Assembly: GCF_001279725.1 (NCBI RefSeq)
Contig: NZ_LGDE01000415.1
Coordinates: 16,653 to 80,652 of the forward strand
Length of the DNA stretch: 64,000 bases
Source: Streptomyces sp. WM4235
Lineage (GTDB): Bacteria; Actinomycetota; Actinomycetes; Streptomycetales; Streptomycetaceae
Reading direction: 5' to 3'
In this document: positions 1-7,836 of the stretch, one piece after another
Layout of the letters: each line of letters starts with the position of its first letter
How positions within the stretch are numbered: position 1 is the first letter of the stretch
Translations under genes and position numbers: made by a program
The notes under the pieces: generated by a model
What the model saw: the letters and a program-made list of their open reading frames with translations, nothing else
Databases searched by the model: none
Told to the model about the DNA's origin: nothing

Positions 1-534
1 GACCTTCTCCCCGGCGGAGACGGTGAACTCCGAAAGGGTGGTGTTCTGCTCGCCCCAGGTCCGCACGGGCGGCTCGCTGCGGAACCAGACGGAGTCGGGA
101 CCGGCGACGGCGACCCGGTCGCCGGCGGAACGTCGGACCCAGGGGACGACGTGGCCGTAGTCGAAGCGCAGGCGCAGGGTGCTGCGCACGGTGACCTCAC
201 CGGACAGGCATTCGACGATCCGCATCACGTCCGGCGCGGTGTCGCGCTGCGGCATGAAGTCGATGACCTTGATCGTGCCGTCCTCGGTCTCCCAGAGGGA
301 CTCCAGGACCAACGAACCGTCGATGTATGCCCGGCGCGTGCACCGCTCCCCGTCGGCGGCGCTCTCCGGGGCGATGCGCCAGTGGCCGTTGTCCTTCTCG
401 CCGAGGAGGGCGGCGAAGCAGGCGGCCGAGTCGAAGCGCGGCAGGCACAGCCAGTCGATGGACCCGTCTCGGCCGACCAGCCCACTGGTCATCAGGTCGC
501 CGATGAGTGCGTAGTCTTCGATGGGTTGTGTCAT
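1..534 (-). CDS. Glycoside hydrolase family 15 protein, N-terminal part (cut by window edge)
   Basis: Only the first 178 codons are inside the window; the gene continues past position 1. The protein opens MTQPIEDYALIGDLMTSGLV and has GRDGSIDWLCLPRFDS at residues 22-37, the typical N-terminal signature of GH15 glucoamylase/trehalase-like enzymes of actinobacteria. The (alpha/alpha)6 catalytic barrel would lie in the missing part, so glucoamylase and trehalase cannot be separated here. It starts with ATG, no signal peptide is seen, and a cytoplasmic enzyme is expected. It lies downstream of doxX on the same strand, with a strong hairpin (557-583) between them, so it probably has its own promoter. 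Confidence 0.85.
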   Translation of the reverse strand, partial: MTQPIEDYALIGDLMTSGLVGRDGSIDWLCLPRFDSAACFAALLGEKDNGHWRIAPESAADGERCTRRAYIDGSLVLESLWETEDGTIKVIDFMPQRDTAPDVMRIVECLSGEVTVRSTLRLRFDYGHVVPWVRRSAGDRVAVAGPDSVWFRSEPPVRTWGEQNTTLSEFTVSAGEKV

Positions 535-556
535 TTGTGCGCTCTTCCCCCGAATA

Positions 557-583
557 CCCGGGGCCAATCAGACCGGCCCCGGG
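557..583 (-). terminator. Perfect 9-bp hairpin between doxX and the GH15 gene
   Basis: CCCGGGGCC (557-565) is the exact reverse complement of GGCCCCGGG (575-583), separated by 9 nt. It lies after the doxX stop and just before the GH15 start, both on the minus strand. No U-tract follows, which is common for Streptomyces terminators. It could instead act in the 5' leader of the GH15 gene. Confidence 0.55.
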
Positions 584-649
584 ACACCCTCTTGCGCGCG
601 GGTTTTCGGTGGGTTTCGCCGCGGCCGGGGCGGCCGGAGGCGGGCGTGC

Positions 650-1204
650 CTAGCCGCGCACCAGCAGCAACACCGCGCCGAGCACCACGCCGAGGGCGAG
701 GGCGAGCGCGCCGTGGGCCGCGCGGTTCTCGCGCAGGACGGGGACGAAGCGGTCGGCCGCGTACCGGCCGGGGCCGGTCAGGGCGAGGGCGGCGGCGCCG
801 ACGGTCAGGAGCAGTTCGTACTCGATGCCTTCCGGGGCGAAGAACGAGCCGACGCCGTGAACGGCGAGCGCGTTGATCATGGTGCCGACGAGGGCTGCGC
901 CGGCGAGCGGGGTGAACAGGCCCGCGGCGAGGCCGAGGCCGCCGAGGGTCTCGGTGAGTCCGGCCAGGACGGCCATGGCGTCACCCGCCGGGTAGCCGCT
1001 CGCCGTGAAGAACTGGCCGGTGCCGCCGATGCCGCCCCCGCCGAACCAGCCGAACAGCTTCTGGCTGCCGTGGGCGGCCATGGTGAGGCCGAGGACGACG
1101 CGCAGGAGCAGCAGGCCGGTGTCCAGGCCGGTGGTGGTGAGGGGGCGGGGGGCGGCCGGTGCGGCGGCCGGAGCCTTCGTCGTGGTGGCGGAGGCGCTGG
1201 TCAT
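650..1204 (-). CDS. DoxX family membrane protein
   Basis: 184 aa. After a roughly 25-residue Ala/Thr/Pro-rich start come four hydrophobic segments, with LLLRVVLGLTMAAHGSQKLF near residues 32-51 and a GGGGIGGTGQFF loop, which is the DoxX/DoxD fold. In actinobacteria such proteins are linked to quinone or thiol redox stress responses (mycobacterial DoxX forms a membrane oxidoreductase complex); the substrate here is unknown. The ATG at 1204 has GGAAGGAA upstream. An open frame extends further upstream to 1525 but overlaps the divergent MarR gene and its operators, so the shorter start is chosen. The divergent MarR gene is the likely regulator. Confidence 0.9.
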   Translation of the reverse strand: MTSASATTTKAPAAAPAAPRPLTTTGLDTGLLLLRVVLGLTMAAHGSQKLFGWFGGGGIGGTGQFFTASGYPAGDAMAVLAGLTETLGGLGLAAGLFTPLAGAALVGTMINALAVHGVGSFFAPEGIEYELLLTVGAAALALTGPGRYAADRFVPVLRENRAAHGALALALGVVLGAVLLLVRG

Positions 1205-1240
1205 GGGGGTTCCTTCCGGTCGAGCCGGCCCGAGTCGGTA

Positions 1241-1254
1241 GTTCAAATTCGAAC
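1241..1254. promoter_or_regulatory. Candidate MarR operator 1
   Basis: GTTCAAATTCGAAC is a palindrome-like element with arms GTTC/GAAC in the doxX-marR divergent intergenic region. It shares the half-site TTCAAATT with the second element at 1280-1291. Paired AT-rich palindromes between a MarR gene and its divergent target are typical autoregulatory operators. The assignment is inference from position and symmetry. Confidence 0.55.
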
Positions 1255-1279
1255 CGGCGATCCCGACCCTAACCATTGA

Positions 1280-1291
1280 TTCAAATTGGAA
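1280..1291. promoter_or_regulatory. Candidate MarR operator 2 overlapping the marR promoter
   Basis: TTCAAATTGGAA is symmetric at 10 of 12 positions and shares TTCAAATT with operator 1. It lies between a weak -35 (TTGATT, 1277-1282) and the -10 (TATCCT, 1302-1307), so binding would block marR transcription. Confidence 0.55.
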
Positions 1292-1301
1292 CAACCCGCT
1301 G

Positions 1302-1307
1302 TATCCT
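1302..1307 (+). promoter_or_regulatory. -10 element of a leaderless marR promoter
   Basis: TATCCT ends 6 nt before the ATG at 1314. This spacing would place the transcription start at or next to the start codon, so the mRNA is probably leaderless. No Shine-Dalgarno sequence is present. Confidence 0.5.
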
Positions 1308-1313
1308 GTGCCC

Positions 1314-1778
1314 ATGGCTGAGACGAGATGGTTGGACGATCGCGAGATGCGGGCCTGGAACGGCTTCCTGGCCGCCTCCGCCCTGGTGAACCGGCGCCTC
1401 GACCAGCAGCTCAAGGACGACTCCGGACTCTCGCACCCCCAGTACGAGATCCTCGTTCGACTGGCGGCGGCGCCCGATCGCGAGCTGCGCATGACCGAGC
1501 TCGCCAACGGACTGATCAACTCCAAGAGCGGGCTGACCTACCAGGTCACCCAGATGGAGAAGGCCGGACTGGTCCGCCGCCGCAGCTGCCCCTCCGACGT
1601 GCGCGGAGTCTTCGCCGTCCTCACCGAAGCGGGCAGCGCCCGGTTGGACGCGGCGGCGCCGGGTCATGTGGCCGCCGTCCGGGAGGCCCTCATCGACGTG
1701 CTCACGCCGGACCAGCTCGACGCCCTCGCCGCCGGCCTCGGCGAGGTCACCCGCCGACTGCGGGAACAGGGCGCCTGA
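1314..1778 (+). CDS. MarR family transcriptional regulator
   Basis: 154 aa, a typical MarR length. A winged helix-turn-helix is visible: LSHPQYEILVRLAAAPDRELRM, then LANGLINSKSGLTYQVTQME (recognition helix), then a wing containing RRRSCPSDVRGVFAVLTEAG, which matches the MarR pattern of a basic wing ending in D-x-R. The ATG at 1314 is preferred to the in-frame GTG at 1308 because of the -10 position. It is divergent from doxX with two shared palindromes, so it probably represses itself and doxX and responds to a phenolic or oxidative ligand. The ligand is unknown. Confidence 0.93.
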   Translation: MAETRWLDDREMRAWNGFLAASALVNRRLDQQLKDDSGLSHPQYEILVRLAAAPDRELRMTELANGLINSKSGLTYQVTQMEKAGLVRRRSCPSDVRGVFAVLTEAGSARLDAAAPGHVAAVREALIDVLTPDQLDALAAGLGEVTRRLREQGA

Positions 1779-1870
1779 GGTACGACCGCCCGAGAAGCGG
1801 CGCGCGACAGGCAGCCCGCCCGGGAACAGGCCGCCCGAGGGTTCCCGCCCGCACGGGGTATAGGAGTGGC

Positions 1871-2173
1871 ATGGACGGAAAAGTCTGGCTCACCATCGCC
1901 GTGATCGTCGCCATCGGGCTGGCGGCCCTGGCCGCCGTACTGCTCGTGCGGGTGTTCAAGGCGCGGAAGCTGCTGGTCGACGCGGGGATCCCGCTGCGCG
2001 ACAAGGCCCTGTTCTGGGTGGCCGTGGCCTACACGATCTCGCCCGTGGACCTGATCCCGGACCCCGTGTACCTCGACGACATCGGGGTGCTCCTGCTGGC
2101 CCTGCGCTCCCTGCAGGCGGCGGCGACCGCGGCCCGCGGCGCCGGCAAGGCGCCGGACCGCGCCCTGCCCTGA
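1871..2173 (+). CDS. YkvA-like (DUF1232) small membrane protein
   Basis: 100 aa. One N-terminal membrane helix (about residues 5-27) precedes the conserved DUF1232 block KALFWVAVAYTISPVDLIPD (residues 42-61), then LDDIGVLLLALRSL. The family is widespread and of unknown biochemical function. The ATG at 1871 follows TAGGAGTGGC, a clear ribosome binding site. The 92-nt gap after marR holds no obvious terminator, so co-transcription is possible. Confidence 0.9.
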   Translation: MDGKVWLTIAVIVAIGLAALAAVLLVRVFKARKLLVDAGIPLRDKALFWVAVAYTISPVDLIPDPVYLDDIGVLLLALRSLQAAATAARGAGKAPDRALP

Positions 2174-2418
2174 GCCGACCGCCACCGCATCACCCCCTCG
2201 GCGGACCGCCGCCGCCCCGTCCTCGGCACGGCACCGCGTTCCTCCAGCCGATTCCCCCGGCTCCCTCGACTCCCGCCCGACGCCGCACCACCCCCTGCCG
2301 CCCCAGGCGCCACCTGCGCACCGGCCAATGAAACGATGGCCCCACCCAGGCGCGCCGGCCCGAACGCCCCGCGCCCCGGGGCCGAGAGTCGGGCCCGGCA
2401 GGACAGGAAGCGGCATCC

Positions 2419-4536
2419 ATGAAACCTCTCGGCCCCGGCGACCCGATCCGACTCGGCCCCTACCGCGTCATCGGTGTCCTCGGCGAAGGCGGCATGGGCA
2501 AGGTCTACTTCGGCCGCGACCACACCGGTGCCATCGCCGCCGTGAAGGTGCTGCTGCCCGAACTGACGCACGACCAGAACCTCGTCCAGCGCTTCCTGCG
2601 CGAGGCTCACACCGCGCGGGCGGTCACCGGCGCCGGTGTCGCCCGGGTCCTCGGCGCCGAGAGCGAGGGCAACCGCCCCTGGATCGCGACCGAGTTCCTC
2701 TCCGGCCCCACCCTGGACGAGGCGGTACGCGCCTACGGCCCGTTCGACACCGCCGGGGTGCGCGCGCTGGCGGCCTCGCTGGCCGACACCCTCCGCGACA
2801 TCCACGCGGCGGGGTTGGTCCACCGCGACCTGAAGCCCGCCAACATCGTGCTCACCTCGACCGGGCCGCGGGTCATCGACTTCGGCATCGCCCGGCCCGA
2901 GCACGGACTGACCCTCACCACCACGGGCCAGGTGCCCGTCACTCCCGGATACGGCGCCCCCGAGCAGGTCCTGGGGCAGCGCGTGGGCCCCGCGGCGGAC
3001 GTCTTCTCGCTGGGCGCGGTCCTCGTGTACGCCGCCACCGGGCAACGCGCCTTCGACGGGACGCACGTGGCCGCCGTGCAGTACGAGGTGGTCCACGGGG
3101 AAGCCCGCCTGTCCACCGTGCCCGAGGAACTGCGCGCGCTGATCATCCCCTGCCTCGCCAAGGACCCGGGACCGCGCCCCACGCCCGAGCAGATCGCCGG
3201 AGCCTTCGCGCCCCCGCGCGGCGCGGACCGGTCCTGGCGCAAGGGTCCGCTCGCCGCCGACATCGCCCGCCGGCAGGCGGAGGCGGAACGCCGGGCCGCG
3301 CCGGAGGGGGCCACGGTCACCGTCGGTCCCTCGCGGCGCCGGTTCCTGCGCACCTCCCTCGGCGCGGGCGGGTTGCTGGCCGTGTCGGGCGGCGGCGCCG
3401 GCATCTGGTGGTCGATGCGCGAGGAGACCCCGAAGGGTCCGCCGCGGAACGGACTCGCCCACCAGGCGGCTCTGTTGGACCGCCCCGCCAAGACGCCGGG
3501 CCGCGCGCCCGAGCCGCTGTGGGGCCCCCTGCCCGTGGCGGCGGCGGCGCCGGCGGACGGTGTGCCGACCACACCGCTGTCCCTGGTCGACGTGGTGATG
3601 TTCGCGGGCAAGGACGGCGGCCTGGTGGCCCACCTCGCCAAGACCGGCGAGGAGAAGTGGCGACTGCCGGACATCTCCGCGGAGGCCGGCGTCCTGGCCA
3701 TGACGGAACGCCTGTTCCTCGCGGTGGACGCGGGCGGCACGCTGCGCGTCCACAACGCCTCCACCAGCGCGTTGGAGTGGTCGCTCCCGGCAGCCGAGGC
3801 CGTCCGCCTCCTCGCGTTCGACGGCGAGGCCGTGTACGTGGTGACCAAGGACAACCGACTGCGGGCGATCAACACCGGGCTCCAGACCGTCCGCTGGACC
3901 GTGCCGATCCCGACCCTCGCCCTGCTCGGGTCCGGCCCCAAGGGCGCGGCCACCGGCAACAAACTCGTCCTGACCGGTGCCAACGGGAACGCGTGGGGCT
4001 TCGAGTGCTTCCAGGGAAGCGCCATCTGGGAAGCCAAGGGCCGGGCGAGCTCCGCCGTCGAACCGCTCGTCGTCACCTACAAGCGCGAGACGACCAAGAC
4101 GGAGTCCGTCTTCCTGGGCGGACTCACCCTGTCGGTCCGTGAACTCACCAGCGGCCGGGAGACGTGGTCCGACGCCGCGGCCGCGGCCCCCGTCGAGGGC
4201 GCCGGCGGCTGGGGACCGCCGGTGAGCGACGGCGACGCCCTGCTCGGCGTGAAGGACGGCACCCTGGTCAGGCTCAGCTCCGACAGGATGCTGGTCCTGG
4301 GGTACGGCGCGGTCGGACCCGGTCCGCTGCCGCACGTCCGCCCCGTGGTCCAGGGGCGGACCGTGTGGGTGGTTCTGGCGGAGGGGAAGGGCGTCGCCGC
4401 GCACTCGACCACCGACGGCGCCCGCTTCTGGACCTGGTCCACCGACTCGCACGGGCCCTGGGCGATGTCCGGCGCCGAGAACCGCGTCTTCCTCGTCAAC
4501 GACGGGAAGATCACGGCCATGCCCTCCGTCGGATGA
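2419..4536 (+). CDS. Ser/Thr protein kinase with C-terminal PQQ-type beta-propeller
   Basis: 705 aa. Kinase domain, residues 11-270: Gly-loop LGEGGMGKVY (21-30), ATP lysine in AAVKV (K43), catalytic HRDLKPANIV (D137, N142), DFG (154-156), PEQ and DVFSLG. All key residues are present, so it should be active. Around residue 305 a twin-arginine-like run, SRRRFLRTSLGAGGLL, leads into a hydrophobic stretch. This probably anchors the protein and exports the C-terminal half, which has repeated W and G-x-L motifs of a PQQ/WD-like propeller (residues 370-705). It is first of three tandem kinase-family genes. The propeller ligand is unknown. Start ATG at 2419, about 8 nt after AGGAAG. Confidence 0.93.
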   Translation: MKPLGPGDPIRLGPYRVIGVLGEGGMGKVYFGRDHTGAIAAVKVLLPELTHDQNLVQRFLREAHTARAVTGAGVARVLGAESEGNRPWIATEFLSGPTLDEAVRAYGPFDTAGVRALAASLADTLRDIHAAGLVHRDLKPANIVLTSTGPRVIDFGIARPEHGLTLTTTGQVPVTPGYGAPEQVLGQRVGPAADVFSLGAVLVYAATGQRAFDGTHVAAVQYEVVHGEARLSTVPEELRALIIPCLAKDPGPRPTPEQIAGAFAPPRGADRSWRKGPLAADIARRQAEAERRAAPEGATVTVGPSRRRFLRTSLGAGGLLAVSGGGAGIWWSMREETPKGPPRNGLAHQAALLDRPAKTPGRAPEPLWGPLPVAAAAPADGVPTTPLSLVDVVMFAGKDGGLVAHLAKTGEEKWRLPDISAEAGVLAMTERLFLAVDAGGTLRVHNASTSALEWSLPAAEAVRLLAFDGEAVYVVTKDNRLRAINTGLQTVRWTVPIPTLALLGSGPKGAATGNKLVLTGANGNAWGFECFQGSAIWEAKGRASSAVEPLVVTYKRETTKTESVFLGGLTLSVRELTSGRETWSDAAAAAPVEGAGGWGPPVSDGDALLGVKDGTLVRLSSDRMLVLGYGAVGPGPLPHVRPVVQGRTVWVVLAEGKGVAAHSTTDGARFWTWSTDSHGPWAMSGAENRVFLVNDGKITAMPSVG

Positions 4537-4634
4537 CCCCGCGGGCCCGACGTCACGCCCCACCCGGCTCCCCCGCTCCCCCGACCACCGCTTAGGCTCG
4601 GTGGGCCATCAGCCGAACCCGGGGGACCTCGCGC

Positions 4635-5576
4635 ATGGAACGCCTACGTCAGGACGACCCGTCACGCATCGGGCCGTACGTGATCCTGGCGCGCCTGGAC
4701 GCCGAATCCGCGGAACGCGGCGTGCCCGAGCGCCGGTTCCTCGCCCGTACCGCCGACGGCCACCGGACCGTCCTCCTGTGTCTGCCGCGGGTCGGCGCCG
4801 ACCCGTCCCGGTGGGCGATCGAGGCCGAGGGCGCACGGCGGCTCGACGTGCCGCGCCTGCTTCCCGTCGCGGAAGTCGACGGCACGGCCGGATTCCCCTG
4901 GTCCACCACTCCCTACACGCCCGTGCTGCCCCTTCCGGCCGCGCTCGCCGCGTACGGCGGGCCGCTCCCCGAGGACCTGGTGCGCCACGTGGGCGCCGGC
5001 CTCGCCGAGGGCCTGGCCGACCTGCACGACCGGGGGTTCACCCACGCCGGGTTGTCGCCGGCGGCCGTTCTGCTCACGGCGGGCGGACCACTGTTGGCGT
5101 GCTTCGGCGCCGTACGGGCCGCCGCCCCCGACGGGACGCGCCGCTCCGGGCTGCCCGGCCTCGACCCGGGCTGTCTGGCCCTGGAGCAGGCTTCCGGCGG
5201 GCGGCCCACGCCGCTGGGGGACGTCTTCGCGCTCGGCGCGGTACTGGCCTACGCCTCGACGGGCCACACCGTGCCCGAGCAGAGCGAACTGCCCCCGGGA
5301 CTGCGGCGGTTGATCGGAAGTTGCCTCGCGTCGACGCCCGCCGACCGGCCGCGGTCGGCGCGGGAAGTGCTGCACGAACTCACCGGGCACGCGGCCGACG
5401 CCTCTCCCGGCGCGCCGGCTCCCGCGACGGCCGCGGCCGGGCCGCTCGCGCTGCCGGGCCGGGTCGTCGCCGCGCTCGCCGCCCAGTCCGCGGCGCTCCT
5501 CGCGGCCGAACTGCCGGCCACCACCGAGTCCACCCCTCCCCCGCCGTTCCCGCCGGCCGCCCAGAAGGTGCACTGA
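4635..5576 (+). CDS. Degenerate kinase-fold protein (pseudokinase)
   Basis: 313 aa. The alignment frame of a Ser/Thr kinase is clear (RIGPYVILARL at 11-21; AEGLADLHDRGFTHAGLSPA, which matches the HRDLKP region; GDVFALGAVLAYASTGH, which matches the F-helix), but every catalytic element is lost. There is no Gly-rich loop, the VAxK lysine is replaced in TVLLCL, HRD is HAG, K and N of the loop are S and A, and DFG is CFG (156-158). It cannot be a conventional kinase. The C-terminus is Ala/Pro-rich with no confident membrane helix. It sits between two active-looking kinases and lies 5 nt before the next start, suggesting translational coupling. A scaffold or allosteric regulator is the natural inference. 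Confidence 0.88.
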   Translation: MERLRQDDPSRIGPYVILARLDAESAERGVPERRFLARTADGHRTVLLCLPRVGADPSRWAIEAEGARRLDVPRLLPVAEVDGTAGFPWSTTPYTPVLPLPAALAAYGGPLPEDLVRHVGAGLAEGLADLHDRGFTHAGLSPAAVLLTAGGPLLACFGAVRAAAPDGTRRSGLPGLDPGCLALEQASGGRPTPLGDVFALGAVLAYASTGHTVPEQSELPPGLRRLIGSCLASTPADRPRSAREVLHELTGHAADASPGAPAPATAAAGPLALPGRVVAALAAQSAALLAAELPATTESTPPPPFPPAAQKVH

Positions 5577-5581
5577 CCCCG

Positions 5582-7759
5582 ATGCCCGCCGCCCCGGCCG
5601 ACCGTTCCCCCCTCATGCCCCTCACCCACGACGATCCCGCGCACCTCGGCGACCATCAGTTGCTCGCCCGGCTCGGCAGCGGCGGCATGGGCACCGTCTA
5701 CCTGGCCCGTTCGCCGCGCGGCCGGACGGTCGCGTTGAAGACCGTGCACGCCAGGATCGCCGCCGACACGGCCTTCCGTACCCGTTTCCGGCTGGAGGCG
5801 GACGCGGCCCGGGTCATGGGCGGCAGGTACGGCGCGGGCGTCTTCGCGGCCGACGCGCTGGCGACGACGCCCTGGCTGGCGACCGAGTACGTCATCGGCC
5901 CGCAGCTCGACGAGGCCGTCCGGCTCGGCGGACCGCTGTCCGAGGTGTGCGTGCGGAACCTGGGCGCCGATCTCGCGCGGGGGCTCGGCCAGTTGCACCG
6001 CTCCGACGTGGTGCACCGGGACCTCAAACCGTCCAACGTCATGATCACGGCCGAGGGCCCCAAGGTCATCGACTTCGGCATCGCGCGGGCCCTCGGGGAC
6101 GAGCGGCTGACGCGCGTCGGCGCGGCGACCGGCACCCCCGCGTTCATGTCCCCGGAGCAGGCGGGCGGACTCGACCACACGCCGGCGGGCGACGTGTTCG
6201 CGCTGGCGGGTGTGCTGGTCTTCGCGGCGGCCGGACACGGCCCGTTCGGCGGCGGTCAGGCCGCGGACCTGCTGTACCGGGTGCGCTACGCGGACCCGGA
6301 CCTCGGCGGCGTCCCGGAGGGGCTGCTGCCGCTGCTCGCCCGCTGCCTGGACAAGGACCCCGCGCGGCGGCCCACGACGGCCGAGCTGGCCCGGTGGCTC
6401 GCCCCCGAGGGCGGCGTCTTCGCCGACGGGCTCGCGCCCGCCGTGCTGGCCGACATCGCCCGGCGGGGCGCGGCCGTCTGGGAGGAGCCGCCGGCCCGAC
6501 TCCCGGCACCCGCCTCGAACTCCACGACGGAGCCGCCGGCCGTGCCGACGGGCGGCGTGTCCCGCCGCGGCCTGCTCGTGTGGGGTGGTGGCGCGGCCGG
6601 CGCGGCGGCCCTCGCCGGCGGCGGACTGTGGGCCTGGCTCGCGCAGGGCGGGGGCGAGTCGGAGACCGCGGAGCCTCCGTTGCCGGGCGGGCCTTCGGCG
6701 CTGTGGGCGAAGGAGGGCCTGAACGACAGCCACCGTATGGCGCCGACCCGGGTGGGGGACGTTCTCGTGCTTCCCGGCACGTCGGCCGTCTCCGGCATCA
6801 ACCTGAAGACGGGCAAGTACGACTGGTCCGCGGACGTCGAGCACGACACGCGGGTCGCGGTCGACGGCAAGGCGGCCTACGTCCTGCGCATGACGAAGGA
6901 CGCCGACAAGGCCCTGGCCCTCGTCGCCGTCCCGGAGCCGCTCACGGACAAGAAGCCGCCCGTCCTGACGCTTCCCGCGTTCGACGGCGGCGAGGTGAGG
7001 AACCAACTGCTGCGCGTGCGGGGCGACATGGTGCTCTTCCACGCGAAGGCCCGGTCGGGCGACGGGTGGTTCCTGGTGGCCGCGAGCCTGGCGTCCGGCA
7101 AGGAACTGTGGCGCGGGCCGGCGCAGGCGCCCGCCGGGACGTACGACAGGGTCTACCTCGTCGCCGACACGACGAAGCACGGGCTGCTGGTGCGCGGCAA
7201 GGCGCAGGCCATGGACGGCCTGACGCTGTCCATGCACGATCCGGCCACCGGCAAGGTGCGTTGGAGCAAGACCGTGATCGTCCCGGGCACGCCGCCCTCC
7301 CGGCTCACCGCGGACGACGAGCACGTCTACTTCGGCGCCGACGCCCTCCAGGCCCTGCGGCTGACCGACGGGGGCGTGGCGTGGTCCTTCGGCGCGGACC
7401 GCGATCTGGGGAACAACGCCCAGGGGCAGCGCCGTTACGGGATCCCCGCGGTCCGCGACGGGGTCGTCTACGCCACGGAGGGCGGGCGCGGGCTCGTCGG
7501 CGTGGACGCGCGCACCGGCGCCGGCAAATGGACGGAGAAGACCCGGAAGGACACCCTCACCCGGGGGGAGACCGCCCCGGTGGTGAGTTCCGCGTACGTG
7601 TACGACATCGACACGATCGGACTGCGGGCCGTCGAGCTGAGCACGGGACGCCCCGCGTGGCGGTTCACGTGCATGGCCTTGAACCTCTTCGCGGACCCGG
7701 ACGGCTCTCTGCTCTACGCCCTGGAGGAGCGCAAGTCGTTCGCCCTGCCGATGTCCTAG
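5582..7759 (+). CDS. Ser/Thr protein kinase with C-terminal PQQ-type beta-propeller
   Basis: 725 aa, paralogue of the kinase at 2419. Gly-loop LGSGGMGTVY (31-40), lysine in ALKTV (K53), HRDLKPSNVM (D147, N152), DFG (164-166), then SPEQ. A twin-arginine-like SRRGLLVWGG (near 326) starts a hydrophobic Gly/Ala stretch, and the remainder (about 370-725) carries PQQ-like repeats such as INLKTGKYDWSADV and GVDARTGAGKWTEK. The kinase is therefore probably cytoplasmic and the propeller outside. The ATG at 5582 is chosen because it nearly abuts the pseudokinase stop; an in-frame ATG at 5615 has no better binding site. Confidence 0.92.
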   Translation: MPAAPADRSPLMPLTHDDPAHLGDHQLLARLGSGGMGTVYLARSPRGRTVALKTVHARIAADTAFRTRFRLEADAARVMGGRYGAGVFAADALATTPWLATEYVIGPQLDEAVRLGGPLSEVCVRNLGADLARGLGQLHRSDVVHRDLKPSNVMITAEGPKVIDFGIARALGDERLTRVGAATGTPAFMSPEQAGGLDHTPAGDVFALAGVLVFAAAGHGPFGGGQAADLLYRVRYADPDLGGVPEGLLPLLARCLDKDPARRPTTAELARWLAPEGGVFADGLAPAVLADIARRGAAVWEEPPARLPAPASNSTTEPPAVPTGGVSRRGLLVWGGGAAGAAALAGGGLWAWLAQGGGESETAEPPLPGGPSALWAKEGLNDSHRMAPTRVGDVLVLPGTSAVSGINLKTGKYDWSADVEHDTRVAVDGKAAYVLRMTKDADKALALVAVPEPLTDKKPPVLTLPAFDGGEVRNQLLRVRGDMVLFHAKARSGDGWFLVAASLASGKELWRGPAQAPAGTYDRVYLVADTTKHGLLVRGKAQAMDGLTLSMHDPATGKVRWSKTVIVPGTPPSRLTADDEHVYFGADALQALRLTDGGVAWSFGADRDLGNNAQGQRRYGIPAVRDGVVYATEGGRGLVGVDARTGAGKWTEKTRKDTLTRGETAPVVSSAYVYDIDTIGLRAVELSTGRPAWRFTCMALNLFADPDGSLLYALEERKSFALPMS

Positions 7760-7764
7760 ACGCA

Positions 7765-7795
7765 CCGTGCGGCCCCGGAGTCCGGAGCCGCACGG
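7765..7795. terminator. Bidirectional terminator-like hairpin
   Basis: CCGTGCGGC (7765-7773) pairs exactly with GCCGCACGG (7787-7795), and the loop region contains a second short repeat, CCGGA-GT-CCGG. It lies between the convergent kinase and fasciclin genes, so it can terminate both. Confidence 0.65.
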
Positions 7796-7836
7796 CGTGC
7801 GCTCGTCCCTCGCGCGCACCCTCGCGCGCGTCGGTG

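Noticed and set aside
2029..4563. Long minus-strand open frame opposite the first kinase gene
   Set aside because: Same reason: low-complexity composition and no recognisable motif, while the opposite strand encodes a complete kinase.
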